A stretch of 64,000 bases of DNA, from positions 59,227 through 123,226 of the forward strand of contig NZ_MTQO01000029.1 of NCBI RefSeq assembly GCF_001984155.1. The letters are read 5' to 3'. Positions 8,668-18,002 of the stretch are shown one piece after another. The notes beneath the pieces are model-generated. The model saw only the letters and a list, made by a program, of their open reading frames with translations. It was not told where the DNA came from and searched no databases. The position numbers were made by a program, and so were the translations under genes. Source of the DNA: Actinosynnema sp. ALI-1.44 (GTDB taxonomy: Bacteria > Actinomycetota > Actinomycetes > Mycobacteriales > Pseudonocardiaceae). Numbering within the stretch: position 1 is the stretch's first letter; each line of letters opens with the position of its first letter.

Positions 8668-9602
8668 TCAGCCGTTCGGCGTGGTGATCACCGCGAACTT
8701 CGACCCCTTGCTCGCGACGCGGGCACTGAGGTCGGTGGTGATGGTGTCGATCGGCGCGTAGTTGTTCAGTTCGCCCGCCTGGCACGGCCCGGAGCGGCTC
8801 TGCTGGTTGCCGATCAGGATGCCCAGCGCCGTGTGGTCGGCCTGGCTGTACAACGGGCCGCCGCTGTCACCGGGACGGGCGCACAGGTCGGTGTTGATGC
8901 CCACGTCAGTGGACAGCACGCGACCGCAACGGGTGCCGACGAGGTAACCCGCGCCCGCACCACTGTCGACCGACTCGGGGTAGTTGACCGCGCTCGACGC
9001 CGACCCGGTCGCACAGACGATCCATCCGGCCTTGATCTCGGCGAGAGTGTGCGTGCCGGTGATGAGCTCGTCCTGTGACTTGATCCGCTCACCACACGGG
9101 TTGTCGGCGTCGTTGTCCATACCGCTGTTACGGCAGTACTTCAGCACACGGTTACGACCAGTCTGCCCCTCCAGCCACTTGGTGGCCGCCGCGTCGTCCA
9201 CGTACGGCAGCGCGGCGTAGTCGTACGGATAGGAGCTCTTCTCGATGCCGTGCTGCATCAACACGTTGTTGCCGTTGTGCTGAGTCGGAGTGTTGTTGGT
9301 CTTGGTCCGCATGCAGTGGCCCGCTGTCAGAACCCAGCCCTTGCCCGGGAATCCGCCTCCGGTGGACCGCAGGTTGAAAGCGCTGGTGCACCCGCCCCAC
9401 GTGCCGTCGTCCCGCTTCATGTCCAGCCGCAGTCCGCCGCGCATCGGGCCGTAGTCGGTGCAGTGCAGCGGATGGCAGTAACCCCGGTCCGCGTTCGGTG
9501 TGGACAACTTCTTCGGGTTCGGCAGGATACCGGGCCGGTCACCGCTGTGGCTGCTGCCAGCACAGAGACGGCCAAAGCCCCCTTTCCCCACGTTGTCCGC
9601 AC
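8668..9602 (-). pseudogene. exported chymotrypsin-like serine protease with a frameshift
   Basis: The protease part contains the full triad: His in LTAGHC, Asp in YDYAALP, Ser in PGDSGGPL. The open frame at 9591 lacks a signal peptide. A signal peptide (RTTWGKGALAVSVLAAATAV) is encoded immediately upstream in another frame, starting at GTG 9602 with AAGGAG 6 nt before it. The frames join near 9525-9540, where reading must slip by -1. So the sequence looks like it lost one base between signal peptide and mature enzyme. It could be a real inactivating mutation, a sequencing error, or programmed slippage. Confidence 0.65.
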
Positions 9603-9843
9603 AAACATCTCCTTACGTGTCGGGACCCTCGCGATCATCCACCCGCAGGTACCCGGACCGCCCGCGAACTATCGAGTCCGAAGTAGACATGTTTTCGCCA
9701 ACGGGAGCATTCCGGGCGGCACGCGCACAGTGAGCCGGATGGCTCGTCGGCGCTTGCGCCGCTTGGCGGGACCGGGCGCGGCGGGATCTGGTTACGGTAG
9801 GTGGTCGAGTCGTCGCCGACCAGTGAAATGAGGGGGCGTCAGG

Positions 9844-11004
9844 ATGCGATTGTTGTCCGGGCTGGCCGCGGCCGCGATGGTTGTCCTCGTAACGACGCCA
9901 GCCACTGCGACTGTCACTGGGACTGTCACTGCCGCTGTCGGGTTCGAGGAGTTGCCACCGCCGTCCGGTATGACCGCCGCTGTGGTTTCGGTGCTCAACG
10001 AATCGGGGCGGGCCGCGGGATCCGGGTGGAAGCCGCCGACGCAATTCCCGTACCCGGGTACGCTTCGTGCCGCCAGCTGGGACGGGACGACTCCCACGGT
10101 TCTGGGAGACGGGCACGCGACGGGCATCAACGCGCGTGGGGACGTGGTGTTCTCACTCGTCACCAAGCAGGGTGGCGCGCAGGTCACGTCCGTCAGTGTC
10201 TGGGAGAACGGCCAGGCGGTCGACCGCACGCCGCCGCAGCGCGGCGCGGGTCTGATGACGGTCCGCGATCTCAGTGACACCGGCGTGATCCCGTTGGCCT
10301 ACGACAGAACGGGTGATTCCGAGTCGTACTCCAACGACCACGCGGGAGCCTGGCGGCAGGGTGCGTTCGCCGACGTTCCCCTTTCGCCGCAAGGTCAGTA
10401 CGTCCATCACCAAACCACGAGCGGCAACGGCGCCACTGCGGGGTCCCGGCACCCACGTGACGGCAGTGCGGCCTTCGTGTTCCGCTGCACCGCGACCCGG
10501 TGCAGCCGCCTGTCAGAAGCAGGGCCGACAGGCACTTACACGGTCGCGGCCGTCAACGAAACCAACGCCATCGCCGCCACCTGGCACACCGGCGGGAACT
10601 CGCGGGCGGTCAGGTGGACCAACGACCAGCCAACGGTTCTGCCCGGTGGCACGGCTGCTGTCGCCGACAACACCCGTGCCATCAACGAGAACGGTGACGT
10701 CGTCGGCTGGCGACTTGACGCCGGCGTGCGCAAGGCGACGCTGTGGCGCGCGGGCGACCTGGTCGATCTCGGTACATCCGGTGAGAGCGAAGCGGTCGCG
10801 GTGAACGACCGCGGCGAAGTCGTCGGCTGGCAGACGGTCAACGGTCAGCCGCGTCCGTTCCACTGGCGTGCCGGTGTCCTCATCGGACTGCCGACACCCG
10901 GTGACCTGCCTGCCAAGGCCACCGCGCTGAACAACGCCGGTGTGGTGGTCGGCAACACACTCAAGCGCGACACGTCGCGTGCGTTCCGGTGGACAGTGCC
11001 CTGA
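9844..11004 (+). CDS. exported HAF-repeat protein
   Basis: The product has 386 residues with a signal peptide (MRLLSGLAAAAMVVLVTTPA). The mature part consists of repeats of about 45 residues that end in patterns such as INENGDVVGWR, VNDRGEVVGWQ and LNNAGVVVGNT, each followed by an aromatic W/FRW strand. These are HAF repeats, thought to form a beta-propeller. A GAGGGGG ribosome site precedes the ATG. The enzymatic function is unknown. The FG-GAP gene follows 49 nt downstream on the same strand. Confidence 0.75.
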   Translation: MRLLSGLAAAAMVVLVTTPATATVTGTVTAAVGFEELPPPSGMTAAVVSVLNESGRAAGSGWKPPTQFPYPGTLRAASWDGTTPTVLGDGHATGINARGDVVFSLVTKQGGAQVTSVSVWENGQAVDRTPPQRGAGLMTVRDLSDTGVIPLAYDRTGDSESYSNDHAGAWRQGAFADVPLSPQGQYVHHQTTSGNGATAGSRHPRDGSAAFVFRCTATRCSRLSEAGPTGTYTVAAVNETNAIAATWHTGGNSRAVRWTNDQPTVLPGGTAAVADNTRAINENGDVVGWRLDAGVRKATLWRAGDLVDLGTSGESEAVAVNDRGEVVGWQTVNGQPRPFHWRAGVLIGLPTPGDLPAKATALNNAGVVVGNTLKRDTSRAFRWTVP

Positions 11005-11053
11005 TCGGCGTGCCACCGGACTGCCGTCGACGACACGGAACAGGGGAGGACTC

Positions 11054-11905
11054 GTGCGATCACGACTGGTGGCCTTGTTCGGCCTGTTGCTCGCTGTACC
11101 ACTGGTCTGGCCGGGGCACGCACTGGCCGGCAACAGGGGGCAGCCGATCCACGGCGACTTCAACGGCGACAGTCTCGCCGACCGGGTCGTGCTCGGCCCG
11201 GTCGGCAACAATCCGATCTGCACGTTCACGGTCGAGTACCGGGGATCGGACGGCACCTACGAACCGCCGCTGAGCTACAGCTGCCGGTCGCCGTACACCC
11301 GTGCGCCGTACTGCCCCGACATGGGTGTCGCCATCGACATCGGCGGGAAGGGTGAGATCGACCTCGTCCTGACCGGCTTCGACTTCCCCGACACCAAGGG
11401 AAGCATGTTCCTGGTGCGCGACTTCGCGTTGCTCCGCCAGTACGACGGAATCGCCTTCCCCAGTACCATCCGGACCGTCGACTTCAACGGTGACGGGCTG
11501 CAGGACATCTGGGCCTCCAGCGACCAGTCGCCCAGGATCGCGTCCTTCCTCAACAGCAGGGACGAAGTCCTGCGCCCTGGGCCGGTCAACGCCTGCAGCT
11601 ACGTTCCCGTTCCGTCGCACGCCTTCGCCGACTTCAAGGGGATCGGCAACAACGACATGGTGCTTTCCCGTCTCTGCGTGCGGAAGGGCAGTTTCGTCGA
11701 GGTCTACTTCGGTGACGGATCCCCGCCTGCGGTGTTGATCAGTTCGTCGGACTACGTCGGCCGGGAGGTCTACGTCGGCGACTTCAACCACGACGGTGTG
11801 CCGGATGTCGGAGTGATCGAACGCCGCGGGAGCAGCCTCATCGTCAGGCTTTTCACCAACGACGGCAACGGTGTGTTCACCGAGCTGCCCGCCGCGGTGG
11901 ACTGA
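11054..11905 (+). CDS. exported FG-GAP/VCBS repeat protein
   Basis: The GTG at 11054 is preceded by GGGGAGGA and starts a signal peptide (RSRLVALFGLLLAVPLVW, cleavage near ALA). The mature 255 residues carry calcium-loop repeats of the FG-GAP/VCBS kind: DFNGDSLADRV, DFNGDGLQDIW, DFNHDGVPDVG. Such repeats build beta-propellers in surface or secreted proteins. The four extra cysteines in the first half could be disulfide-linked. Its role is unknown. It lies right after the HAF-repeat gene and may be co-transcribed with it. Confidence 0.75.
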   Translation: MRSRLVALFGLLLAVPLVWPGHALAGNRGQPIHGDFNGDSLADRVVLGPVGNNPICTFTVEYRGSDGTYEPPLSYSCRSPYTRAPYCPDMGVAIDIGGKGEIDLVLTGFDFPDTKGSMFLVRDFALLRQYDGIAFPSTIRTVDFNGDGLQDIWASSDQSPRIASFLNSRDEVLRPGPVNACSYVPVPSHAFADFKGIGNNDMVLSRLCVRKGSFVEVYFGDGSPPAVLISSSDYVGREVYVGDFNHDGVPDVGVIERRGSSLIVRLFTNDGNGVFTELPAAVD

Positions 11906-12439
11906 ACCCGGCAGCTGTCCAGAACCCGGCTGCAGGCGGATCTCGTCATACTTCGGATCCGACAGATCGCGCGGGACAAAAAGAGGTCAAGGAGGTCGAG
12001 TGCGCGCTCCCGCGTTCCGATTTCGCCGAGCACGTGTGGTCGCATGTCGAACGCTGCATGAAAAAACCTCTGCGTACATGGCATCGACCGGTTGGTGGTC
12101 ACGATCGTGCACCACTGAGACCGGCCCCGGCCAGGACTGCTCGCTGCCTTCGAACCACTCTGGCCTGGGCCTCGAGCCACAACGGCCCCGTCGCGGTCTT
12201 TCCAGTGCCGTAGCGGCTCCGCATGATGTCACCGGCGTCGAGAGATGACAGCCGGTTATGCGAACGTCGTGCTTTGCCCGGATCGGTCATGAACGTAGCT
12301 CGTTATAGTCAACTCGGGTCTTGGGTATGGGGCCGAACCCGGAGAGGTGGTTCCATGGGGATTGTTGACCAAGAGCGCTGGCTGGGCCAGTAGTCACATC
12401 TTGGCCAGTGCGGATCCGCAATCACGAAAGGGTTTCGTC
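11906..12439. other. 534-nt stretch without a convincing gene
   Basis: Open frames here on both strands are short and lack family-like sequence. A TTATAGT element near 12302-12308 could be the -10 of the following lectin-like gene. I see no hairpin or repeat of note. Confidence 0.4.
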
Positions 12440-12928
12440 GTGGCAACCGTGCTTCGCAAGATCCTCGTTTCCGCCGCTCTCGCACTGACGGCGTCGGCAT
12501 CGCTGTCGGTGGCGGCAGCAGCAGCGAGCGCGCAGGCTGACACCAGAGCCAGTGACAGTTCGATTTCCCTGACCCTCGACCCGAATTATTGTCTGGCCAA
12601 TGATTACGGGCACAGTTCGAGCGTCTACACCGAGCACTGCAACTCGGCGAAACCTGGGCAGCACTGGACAGTTGAAGGCGATCGGATCGCCCTGGCCCTG
12701 GATCCGGCCTGGTGCCTGGCGAATGACTATGGGAGCAGTGGGGCGGTCTATGTCGAGCGCTGCAACTCGGCCAAACCCGGGCAGCACTGGACCGTGAACG
12801 GTGATCGGATTGCCCTGACCCTCGACTCGAATTATTGTCTGGCCAATGATTACGGGCACAGTTCGAGCGTCTACACCGAGCACTGCAACTCGGCGCACCC
12901 CGGGCAGCACTGGACCGTGAAAGACTGA
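12440..12928 (+). CDS. exported three-repeat QxW (ricin-B-like) protein
   Basis: The GTG at 12440 follows GAAAGGG and gives 162 residues with a signal peptide (VLRKILVSAALALTASASLS). The mature protein is three tandem units of 41 residues, each with two cysteines and ending in GQHWTV, the QxW signature of ricin-B beta-trefoil lectins. The units are unusually alike; unit 1 and unit 3 differ at only a few residues. Canonical trefoils are about 130 residues, and three 41-residue units fit one complete trefoil. Carbohydrate binding is inferred from the motif. Confidence 0.7.
   Translation: MATVLRKILVSAALALTASASLSVAAAAASAQADTRASDSSISLTLDPNYCLANDYGHSSSVYTEHCNSAKPGQHWTVEGDRIALALDPAWCLANDYGSSGAVYVERCNSAKPGQHWTVNGDRIALTLDSNYCLANDYGHSSSVYTEHCNSAHPGQHWTVKD
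12582..12649 (+). repeat. 68-nt tract repeated exactly in the lectin-like gene
   Basis: The DNA at 12582-12649 recurs without change at 12828-12895, an offset of 246 nt or two repeat units. The middle unit is diverged. Identity at the DNA level points to a recent duplication or gene conversion inside the gene. Confidence 0.8.
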
Positions 12929-13028
12929 CACGAGAACGAGAGCAGTGACCTTGCCCTGAACTGGCGTGCGCTACTACCGGAATGATCCGGCATCACGTAG
13001 CCGCGCAGCGCGGCGTATGCACGCCCAC

Positions 13029-13060
13029 CACCCATCTGCGCAAGCCAGCGCAGATGGGTG
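13029..13060. terminator. 13-bp perfect hairpin between convergent genes
   Basis: The arms CACCCATCTGCGC (13029-13041) and GCGCAGATGGGTG (13048-13060) pair perfectly around a 6-nt loop. The hairpin lies between the lectin-like gene (+) and the flavin monooxygenase (-) and can serve both. Confidence 0.8.
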
Positions 13061-13082
13061 CTTCGCGTCGCGAGTTACCTGC

Positions 13083-14327
13083 CTAGTAACGATGTGAGTA
13101 GGCGAGCTGGGTCATGATGTGGTCCGCCACGAACTTCGCGTCGTGCCACACGCCCCAGATGAAGCTCGATCCACGCCGCGCCAGCCAAGGCAGGCCAAGG
13201 AAGTAGACGCCGGGCTCGGCCGACACGCCGCGCCGGTGCCGGGGTTTGCCGTTGTCGTCGAAGGCGTCGACCCGCAGCCAGCTGTAGTCGGTGGCGAAGC
13301 CCGTCGCCCACACGATCGAGGTGACGTCGGCGGCGGCGAGATCGAGTTCGAGGAGGGGATCGGTCACACAGGCCGGATCGGCGCCGAGTGCGCGGGCATC
13401 CGGTTCCTCGGGGAGGTTCAGGCCGTTTCGTGCGACGTACGCGTCGGCTTCGTCCAGCAGCGCCAGGTAGTTCGCGTCGCCGTTGGCGATGTTGGTGCCC
13501 AGGTCCGGTGCGAAGCGGATGGTGCCGTTGTCGTACGAGCCGGTCAGGCCGACGAGGTCGATGCCGAGGGCGGCGAGGGCGCGGAAGTCCACGGTGTGGC
13601 CGCCGCGTGCGCCGCTGACCGCGATGGTGACGTGTTCGGCGCCCTGCGGCGGGGTTTCGGCGTCCCACTTGCCGAGGACGCCGAGCCACCAGCAGAAGTC
13701 GCGACCGCGGTAGCTGCGCGGCGGCCGTTCGTGGGGGCCGACGGAGAGGTACACGCGGCGCCCTGATCGGCGGAGCTCTTCGGCGATCTGCACCCCGGAC
13801 GATCCGGCTCCGACGACGAGCACGGCTCCGGCGGGCAGCTGCCCCGGGTTTCGGTAGGCGCTGGAGTGCAGCTGAAACGGACCTGCGCCGTCCGGGACGA
13901 TCGGCGGTATCACCGGTCGCTGGAACGGTCCCGTCGCGGCGACCACGAAGCGCGCGTCGACAGGTCCGTCCGAGGTCTCTGCCCGGAAGCCGGGCCTGCC
14001 CACGTGCCGCCGGACGGACGTCACCTCGACACCGGTCCGGATCGGCGCGGCGATCTTCGCCGCGTAGGCCTCGAAGTAGTCCGCGATCTGCTCCTTCGAC
14101 GCGAAGGCGTCCGGCGCCAGGTCGGCGAACTCCATCCCGGGAAAGCGGTCGTGCCAGGCGGGTCCGTTCGCGACCAGCGAGTCCCACCGCTCCGAACGCC
14201 AGCGCTCGGCGATCCGGTGCCGTTCCAGGACGAGGTGCGGCACGCCGCAGTCGCTCAGGTGCTCGCTCATCGCCAGCCCGGCCTGGCCCCCGCCCACGAC
14301 AAGGGCTTCGACTTCTTGGCCCGACAT
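13083..14327 (-). CDS. flavin-containing monooxygenase
   Basis: The product has 414 residues. The FAD fold starts with VVGGGQAGLAMSEHL, the NADPH fold is VVGAGSSGVQIAEEL, and FATDYSW plus the final VYFLGLPWL are typical of the YUCCA-like/FMO group (FAD- and NADPH-dependent N- or S-oxygenation, or Baeyer-Villiger oxidation). I prefer ATG 14327, with GGAGG upstream, over ATG 14363. It is the last gene of the RidA/DUF1028/M20/MFS run, so it probably oxidises a product of that pathway. Confidence 0.8.
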   Translation of the reverse strand: MSGQEVEALVVGGGQAGLAMSEHLSDCGVPHLVLERHRIAERWRSERWDSLVANGPAWHDRFPGMEFADLAPDAFASKEQIADYFEAYAAKIAAPIRTGVEVTSVRRHVGRPGFRAETSDGPVDARFVVAATGPFQRPVIPPIVPDGAGPFQLHSSAYRNPGQLPAGAVLVVGAGSSGVQIAEELRRSGRRVYLSVGPHERPPRSYRGRDFCWWLGVLGKWDAETPPQGAEHVTIAVSGARGGHTVDFRALAALGIDLVGLTGSYDNGTIRFAPDLGTNIANGDANYLALLDEADAYVARNGLNLPEEPDARALGADPACVTDPLLELDLAAADVTSIVWATGFATDYSWLRVDAFDDNGKPRHRRGVSAEPGVYFLGLPWLARRGSSFIWGVWHDAKFVADHIMTQLAYSHRY

Positions 14328-14359
14328 CGCAGACCTCCGTTCGATGGTGTTGTCGGCCT

Positions 14360-15694
14360 TCACTTCCGGATGTCCTCCGCCCGCAACAGCGGATCACCGA
14401 CGGTTTCGCGCAGCGAGAACGCCGCGACGAGGCCGATCACGGCCGCGACCATCAGGTACGGGCCGGGGACGAGGGTGCTCCCGGTCGCGGAGATCAGCAT
14501 CGTCATCAGGTACGGGACGGTTCCGGCGAACAGCGCGGCCGTGGTGTTGTACGCGATCGACAGGCCACCCTGGCGGGTGCGGGTCGGGAAGATCTCGGCC
14601 GACCACACCGCGTAGGTGCCGAGGATGGCCGCGAGGACGACCCCGAGGCCGAGCGCCGCAACCCAGGTGCCCGCGATACCGGTGCGCATCAGCAGGAACG
14701 CCGGGGTCGCGAGGACCAGCAGCGCGAAGCCCGCACTGATGAGGACCGGGCGCCTGCCGACCCGGTCGGAGAGCCGGCCGAACGCGGGCACGAGGACGAG
14801 ACCCACCAGTGAGATCACAGTGGACAGCAGCGCCGCGTCGCCCGCGGAGTGGCCGAGGTAGTCGGTCTGGTAGGTGACGAGGTAGGTCAGCACCGCGTAG
14901 AACGGCACGTGCATCATCGTCATCAGGCCCGCCGCCTGCAGCAACTGCTTCCAGTTGTTGCGGAACAGCTCTTTGGTCGGGCTGCGCGGGATGTTGCCGG
15001 TGGCTTCGAGCGTGCGGTACTCGGGGGTGTCTTCGATCTTGTTGCGGATGACGAAGCCGATGATCCCCAACGGCGCGGCGACGAGGAACGGGATCCGCCA
15101 GCCCCACGCCGACAGCTGGTCACCCGTCAACCCCACCGACAGCAGGAAGAACACGAACGACCCGGCGAGGAAACCGAGCAGCGAGCCGACTTCCAGCCAG
15201 CTGACACCGAAGCCGCGGCGGCGGCGCGGTGCGTACTCGGCGAGGAAGCTGGCCGCGCTGCCGAACTCCCCGCCCGCCGCGAACCCCTGCGCCAACCGCA
15301 GTGCCACCAGGAGGATCGGTGCGGCGATCCCGATCGTCGAGTAACCCGGCAGCAGGCCGATGACCAACGTGGCGCCCGACATCACGAAGATGACGATCGA
15401 GAGGGTCCGCTTGCGGCCGATCCGGTCACCGAGCGGGCCGAACACGAGCGCGCCGACCGGGCGGATGCCGAAGGACACCGCGAACACGCCGAAGACCGCG
15501 AGCAGCCCGGCGGTGCGGTCACCGGACGGGAAGAAGACCGTGGCGATCGTGCTCGCCAGGTACGCGTAGGCGGCCCAGTCGAACCAGTGCACGAAGACAC
15601 CGACTGCGCCTGCCGCGATGCTGCGCCGCAGGATCGCGGGATCGATCGTGGCCTCGGGCACCTCCTCGGTCAGAGGTGCGGAATGTGCCGTCAA
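14360..15694 (-). CDS. MFS transporter, metabolite:H+ symporter type
   Basis: The product has 444 residues and about 12 membrane segments. It carries the MHS-family marks: GDRIGRKRTL after segment 2, RLAQGFAAGGEFGSAASFL, and RLSDRVGRRPVL in the second half. The start is TTG 15694 with AAGGAGG 7 nt upstream; the TTGA overlaps the stop of the M20 gene, so translation is coupled. It most likely imports the operon substrate, an organic acid or N-acyl compound. Confidence 0.82.
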   Translation of the reverse strand: MTAHSAPLTEEVPEATIDPAILRRSIAAGAVGVFVHWFDWAAYAYLASTIATVFFPSGDRTAGLLAVFGVFAVSFGIRPVGALVFGPLGDRIGRKRTLSIVIFVMSGATLVIGLLPGYSTIGIAAPILLVALRLAQGFAAGGEFGSAASFLAEYAPRRRRGFGVSWLEVGSLLGFLAGSFVFFLLSVGLTGDQLSAWGWRIPFLVAAPLGIIGFVIRNKIEDTPEYRTLEATGNIPRSPTKELFRNNWKQLLQAAGLMTMMHVPFYAVLTYLVTYQTDYLGHSAGDAALLSTVISLVGLVLVPAFGRLSDRVGRRPVLISAGFALLVLATPAFLLMRTGIAGTWVAALGLGVVLAAILGTYAVWSAEIFPTRTRQGGLSIAYNTTAALFAGTVPYLMTMLISATGSTLVPGPYLMVAAVIGLVAAFSLRETVGDPLLRAEDIRK

Positions 15695-16833
15695 GGCGCC
15701 TCCTTGAACCGGTTCGCGCGGTCCACTCCGGTCCACGCGAGCGCAATCGCGCCGTCGAGCAGTGCTCGCTCCGCGACGCCGCCGACGCAGGCCGCCGCGA
15801 ACTCGCGCTGGTGGTTGATGGCGGGCAGCGAGCCCACACCTATGTACGGGTGGATCGCCGGGACGACCTGCGAGACGTTGCCCATGTCGGTGGAGGCCCG
15901 GTTCATCCGCGCGGCGGTGCCGCCGTCGGCGAACTCCCTGCCGAGCTCCGCCGCGTTCGCCCGGTAGGCGGCCAAAGTGGACTCGTCGGCGCGGAACTCG
16001 GCGTAGGGCTTGCTTTCCGGTTCCACGGTCAGCTCGCAACCGGTCGCCAGGGCACCGGCCTCGAACGCCCGCATCACACGAGGTTCCAGCCGGGCGAGCT
16101 CGGCCAGCGTCTCGGCCCGGACGTACCAGCGGCCGGAGGCGTGTTCGGGGATGGCGTTCGGCGCGTCCCCTGCGTGCGTGACGATGCCGTGCACGCGGGC
16201 CGAGGCGGGCAGTTGTTGCCGCAGCAGGCCGATCGCGACCTGGGCGACGGTGAACGCGTCAGCGGCGTTGATCCCGGCCTCCGGGTAGGCGGCGGCGTGC
16301 GCGGATTTCCCGGTGTAGGAGATCTTCGAGTGGCTCACCGCGAACGGCTTGGCCTCGGCGACGTCGACCGGCGCGGGGTGGACCATCATCGCCAGGTCCA
16401 CGCCCGCGAACGCGCCGCGGTCGAGCAGTTCGATCTTGCCGCCACCGCCTTCCTCGGCCGGGGTGCCGTAGACCTCGACGGTGACGCCGATGTCGTCGGC
16501 GACGGCGGCGAGGCCGAGCGCGGCTCCGATCGAGCTCGCCGCGATGATGTTGTGCCCGCAGGCGTGGCCCAATCCGGGGAGGGCGTCGTACTCGGCGCAC
16601 AACGCGATGCGCAACGGGCCGCTGCCGTAGCGGGCGTGGAACGCGGTGTCCAGGCCCAGGTAGCGCGAGGTCACCTGGAATCCGGCGCGGTCGAGCAGTT
16701 CGGGAACCGCGGCCGCGGCACGGTGTTCCTCCCATGCCGTCTCGGGGTCGGCGTGCAGCCGCTCGGAGAGCCGGACCAGCTCGTCGGCGTGCTGGTCGAC
16801 CCGGGCGCGGGCGGCGGCTTTCGGCGTCGTCAT
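15691..16833 (-). CDS. M20-family amidohydrolase
   Basis: The product has 380 residues of the M20D group (N-acyl-amino-acid or aminobenzoyl-glutamate hydrolases). Visible metal-site segments are ALPGLGHACGHN, a GTPAEEGGGGK stretch with paired glutamates, and MVHPAPVD. The dimerisation domain contains YTGKSAHAAAYPEAG. Its ATG overlaps the DUF1028 stop (ATGA). Hydrolysis of an amide-linked acyl group is well supported. The exact substrate is not. Confidence 0.85.
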   Translation of the reverse strand: MTTPKAAARARVDQHADELVRLSERLHADPETAWEEHRAAAAVPELLDRAGFQVTSRYLGLDTAFHARYGSGPLRIALCAEYDALPGLGHACGHNIIAASSIGAALGLAAVADDIGVTVEVYGTPAEEGGGGKIELLDRGAFAGVDLAMMVHPAPVDVAEAKPFAVSHSKISYTGKSAHAAAYPEAGINAADAFTVAQVAIGLLRQQLPASARVHGIVTHAGDAPNAIPEHASGRWYVRAETLAELARLEPRVMRAFEAGALATGCELTVEPESKPYAEFRADESTLAAYRANAAELGREFADGGTAARMNRASTDMGNVSQVVPAIHPYIGVGSLPAINHQREFAAACVGGVAERALLDGAIALAWTGVDRANRFKEAP

Positions 16834-17498
16834 CGGGAATCCCCGGGGACGCCGTAGGACGGGGCGGTGGCGGGGTCGAGGCCGCGGCGCACGTAGTCGT
16901 CACGCTGGGGCAGCCAGACGTCGAGGAGGTCGGCCAGCCGGTCGATCGGGTCGTCGGCCCAGTCGACCCGCAGATCGGTGACGCGCCACTCGACGTCGGC
17001 GACCACGACCAGCCCGGCGGAGTGCACGGGCCCTTCTTCGCCGCCTGCCTCGACAGCGGCCTGGAGAGCGGTGACGAGCCGTTGCTCCAGTTCGCCGGTC
17101 GCCGAGGTGAACGCGTCGACGATGACCTGGGGGATGTGGTCGCCCGCGAGCATGTTGCCCGCCGCGACCACGCCGTCCCCGGTCGCGGTGGCGTGGGTGC
17201 CGAGCGTGTGGCCGCCGCTGTAGGCGAAGCCCGCGCCGGTCCGGCCGAGCACGGTCAGCTGCCGGTACTCGATGCTCTCGCCCGTCTTGACCACTTCGGA
17301 CAGTGCGCGTTCCGCGTCGCCGTGCGCCGCGAGCCGGTCGAGCAGAGCGGTGCCCAGTCGCGGGTCGGTGATGTTCTGGGACGCGGCCGCGCCGACCCCG
17401 GGGCGCAGGTGCGCCACCCTCGCCGCGACCGCCGGGCTCGACGAACTGGCCGCGATGCCGAACCGGTTCCCGTCCCGGGCCACGAGCGAGAAGGTCAT
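16830..17498 (-). CDS. DUF1028 protein (Ntn-hydrolase-like)
   Basis: The product has 222 residues starting MTFSLVARDGNRFGIAAS. DUF1028 proteins begin in just this way, with TFS at the N terminus, and later carry a GNML segment (VAAGNMLAGD here). They are found beside RidA proteins and amidohydrolases, though their reaction is not established. GGAGGAGA precedes ATG 17498. The start overlaps the RidA stop and the end overlaps the M20 start, so three genes are coupled. Confidence 0.8.
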   Translation of the reverse strand: MTFSLVARDGNRFGIAASSSSPAVAARVAHLRPGVGAAASQNITDPRLGTALLDRLAAHGDAERALSEVVKTGESIEYRQLTVLGRTGAGFAYSGGHTLGTHATATGDGVVAAGNMLAGDHIPQVIVDAFTSATGELEQRLVTALQAAVEAGGEEGPVHSAGLVVVADVEWRVTDLRVDWADDPIDRLADLLDVWLPQRDDYVRRGLDPATAPSYGVPGDSR

Positions 17499-17920
17499 CG
17501 GCTCTCCTCCTGCGGGATCACGGCGATCGCGTCGATCTCGCACAGCCACTCCGGGCGGGCAAGGCCGGACACGACGAGGCCGGTCGAGATCGGGTGCACG
17601 CCTTTCGTCCACTTGCCGACGGTGCGGTACACCGGTTCCCGGTAGCGCGGGTCGACCAGGTAGATCGTCAGCTTGACCAGGTGTTCCATCCGGCTGCCCG
17701 CTTCTTCGAGCAGCATTTTGATGTTCGCCATGGCCTGCTCGGCCTGGGCGGCGGCGTCCCCGATCCCGACGGATTCGCTGGTGTCCAGGTCCTGGCCGAT
17801 CTGGCCGCGGACGTACACGGTGTTGCCCGCGACAACGGCCTGGCACAAGTCGTTGTCGAGGTTCTGCTCCGGGTACGTGTCGCGCGTGTTGAACGGCCGG
17901 ACACGCTTGTGAACGGTCAT
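17495..17920 (-). CDS. RidA/YjgF-family protein
   Basis: The product has 141 residues of the RidA superfamily (reactive enamine/imine deaminase fold): VYVRGQIGQD, a central AEQAMANIKMLLEEAG helix, and the C-terminal PEWLCEIDAIAV, where many RidA members have an R/E active-site pair. It is the first gene of the RidA-DUF1028-M20-MFS-FMO operon. A role in hydrolysing an enamine or imine intermediate is inferred. Confidence 0.85.
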   Translation of the reverse strand: MTVHKRVRPFNTRDTYPEQNLDNDLCQAVVAGNTVYVRGQIGQDLDTSESVGIGDAAAQAEQAMANIKMLLEEAGSRMEHLVKLTIYLVDPRYREPVYRTVGKWTKGVHPISTGLVVSGLARPEWLCEIDAIAVIPQEESR

Positions 17921-18002
17921 CGCGTCAGCGTGACGCAGGCCGCTTTGATCCGTCCAACAGATGTTTTCGGGCTAATGCATCAACAGAACAGATCTAACCA
18001 GG

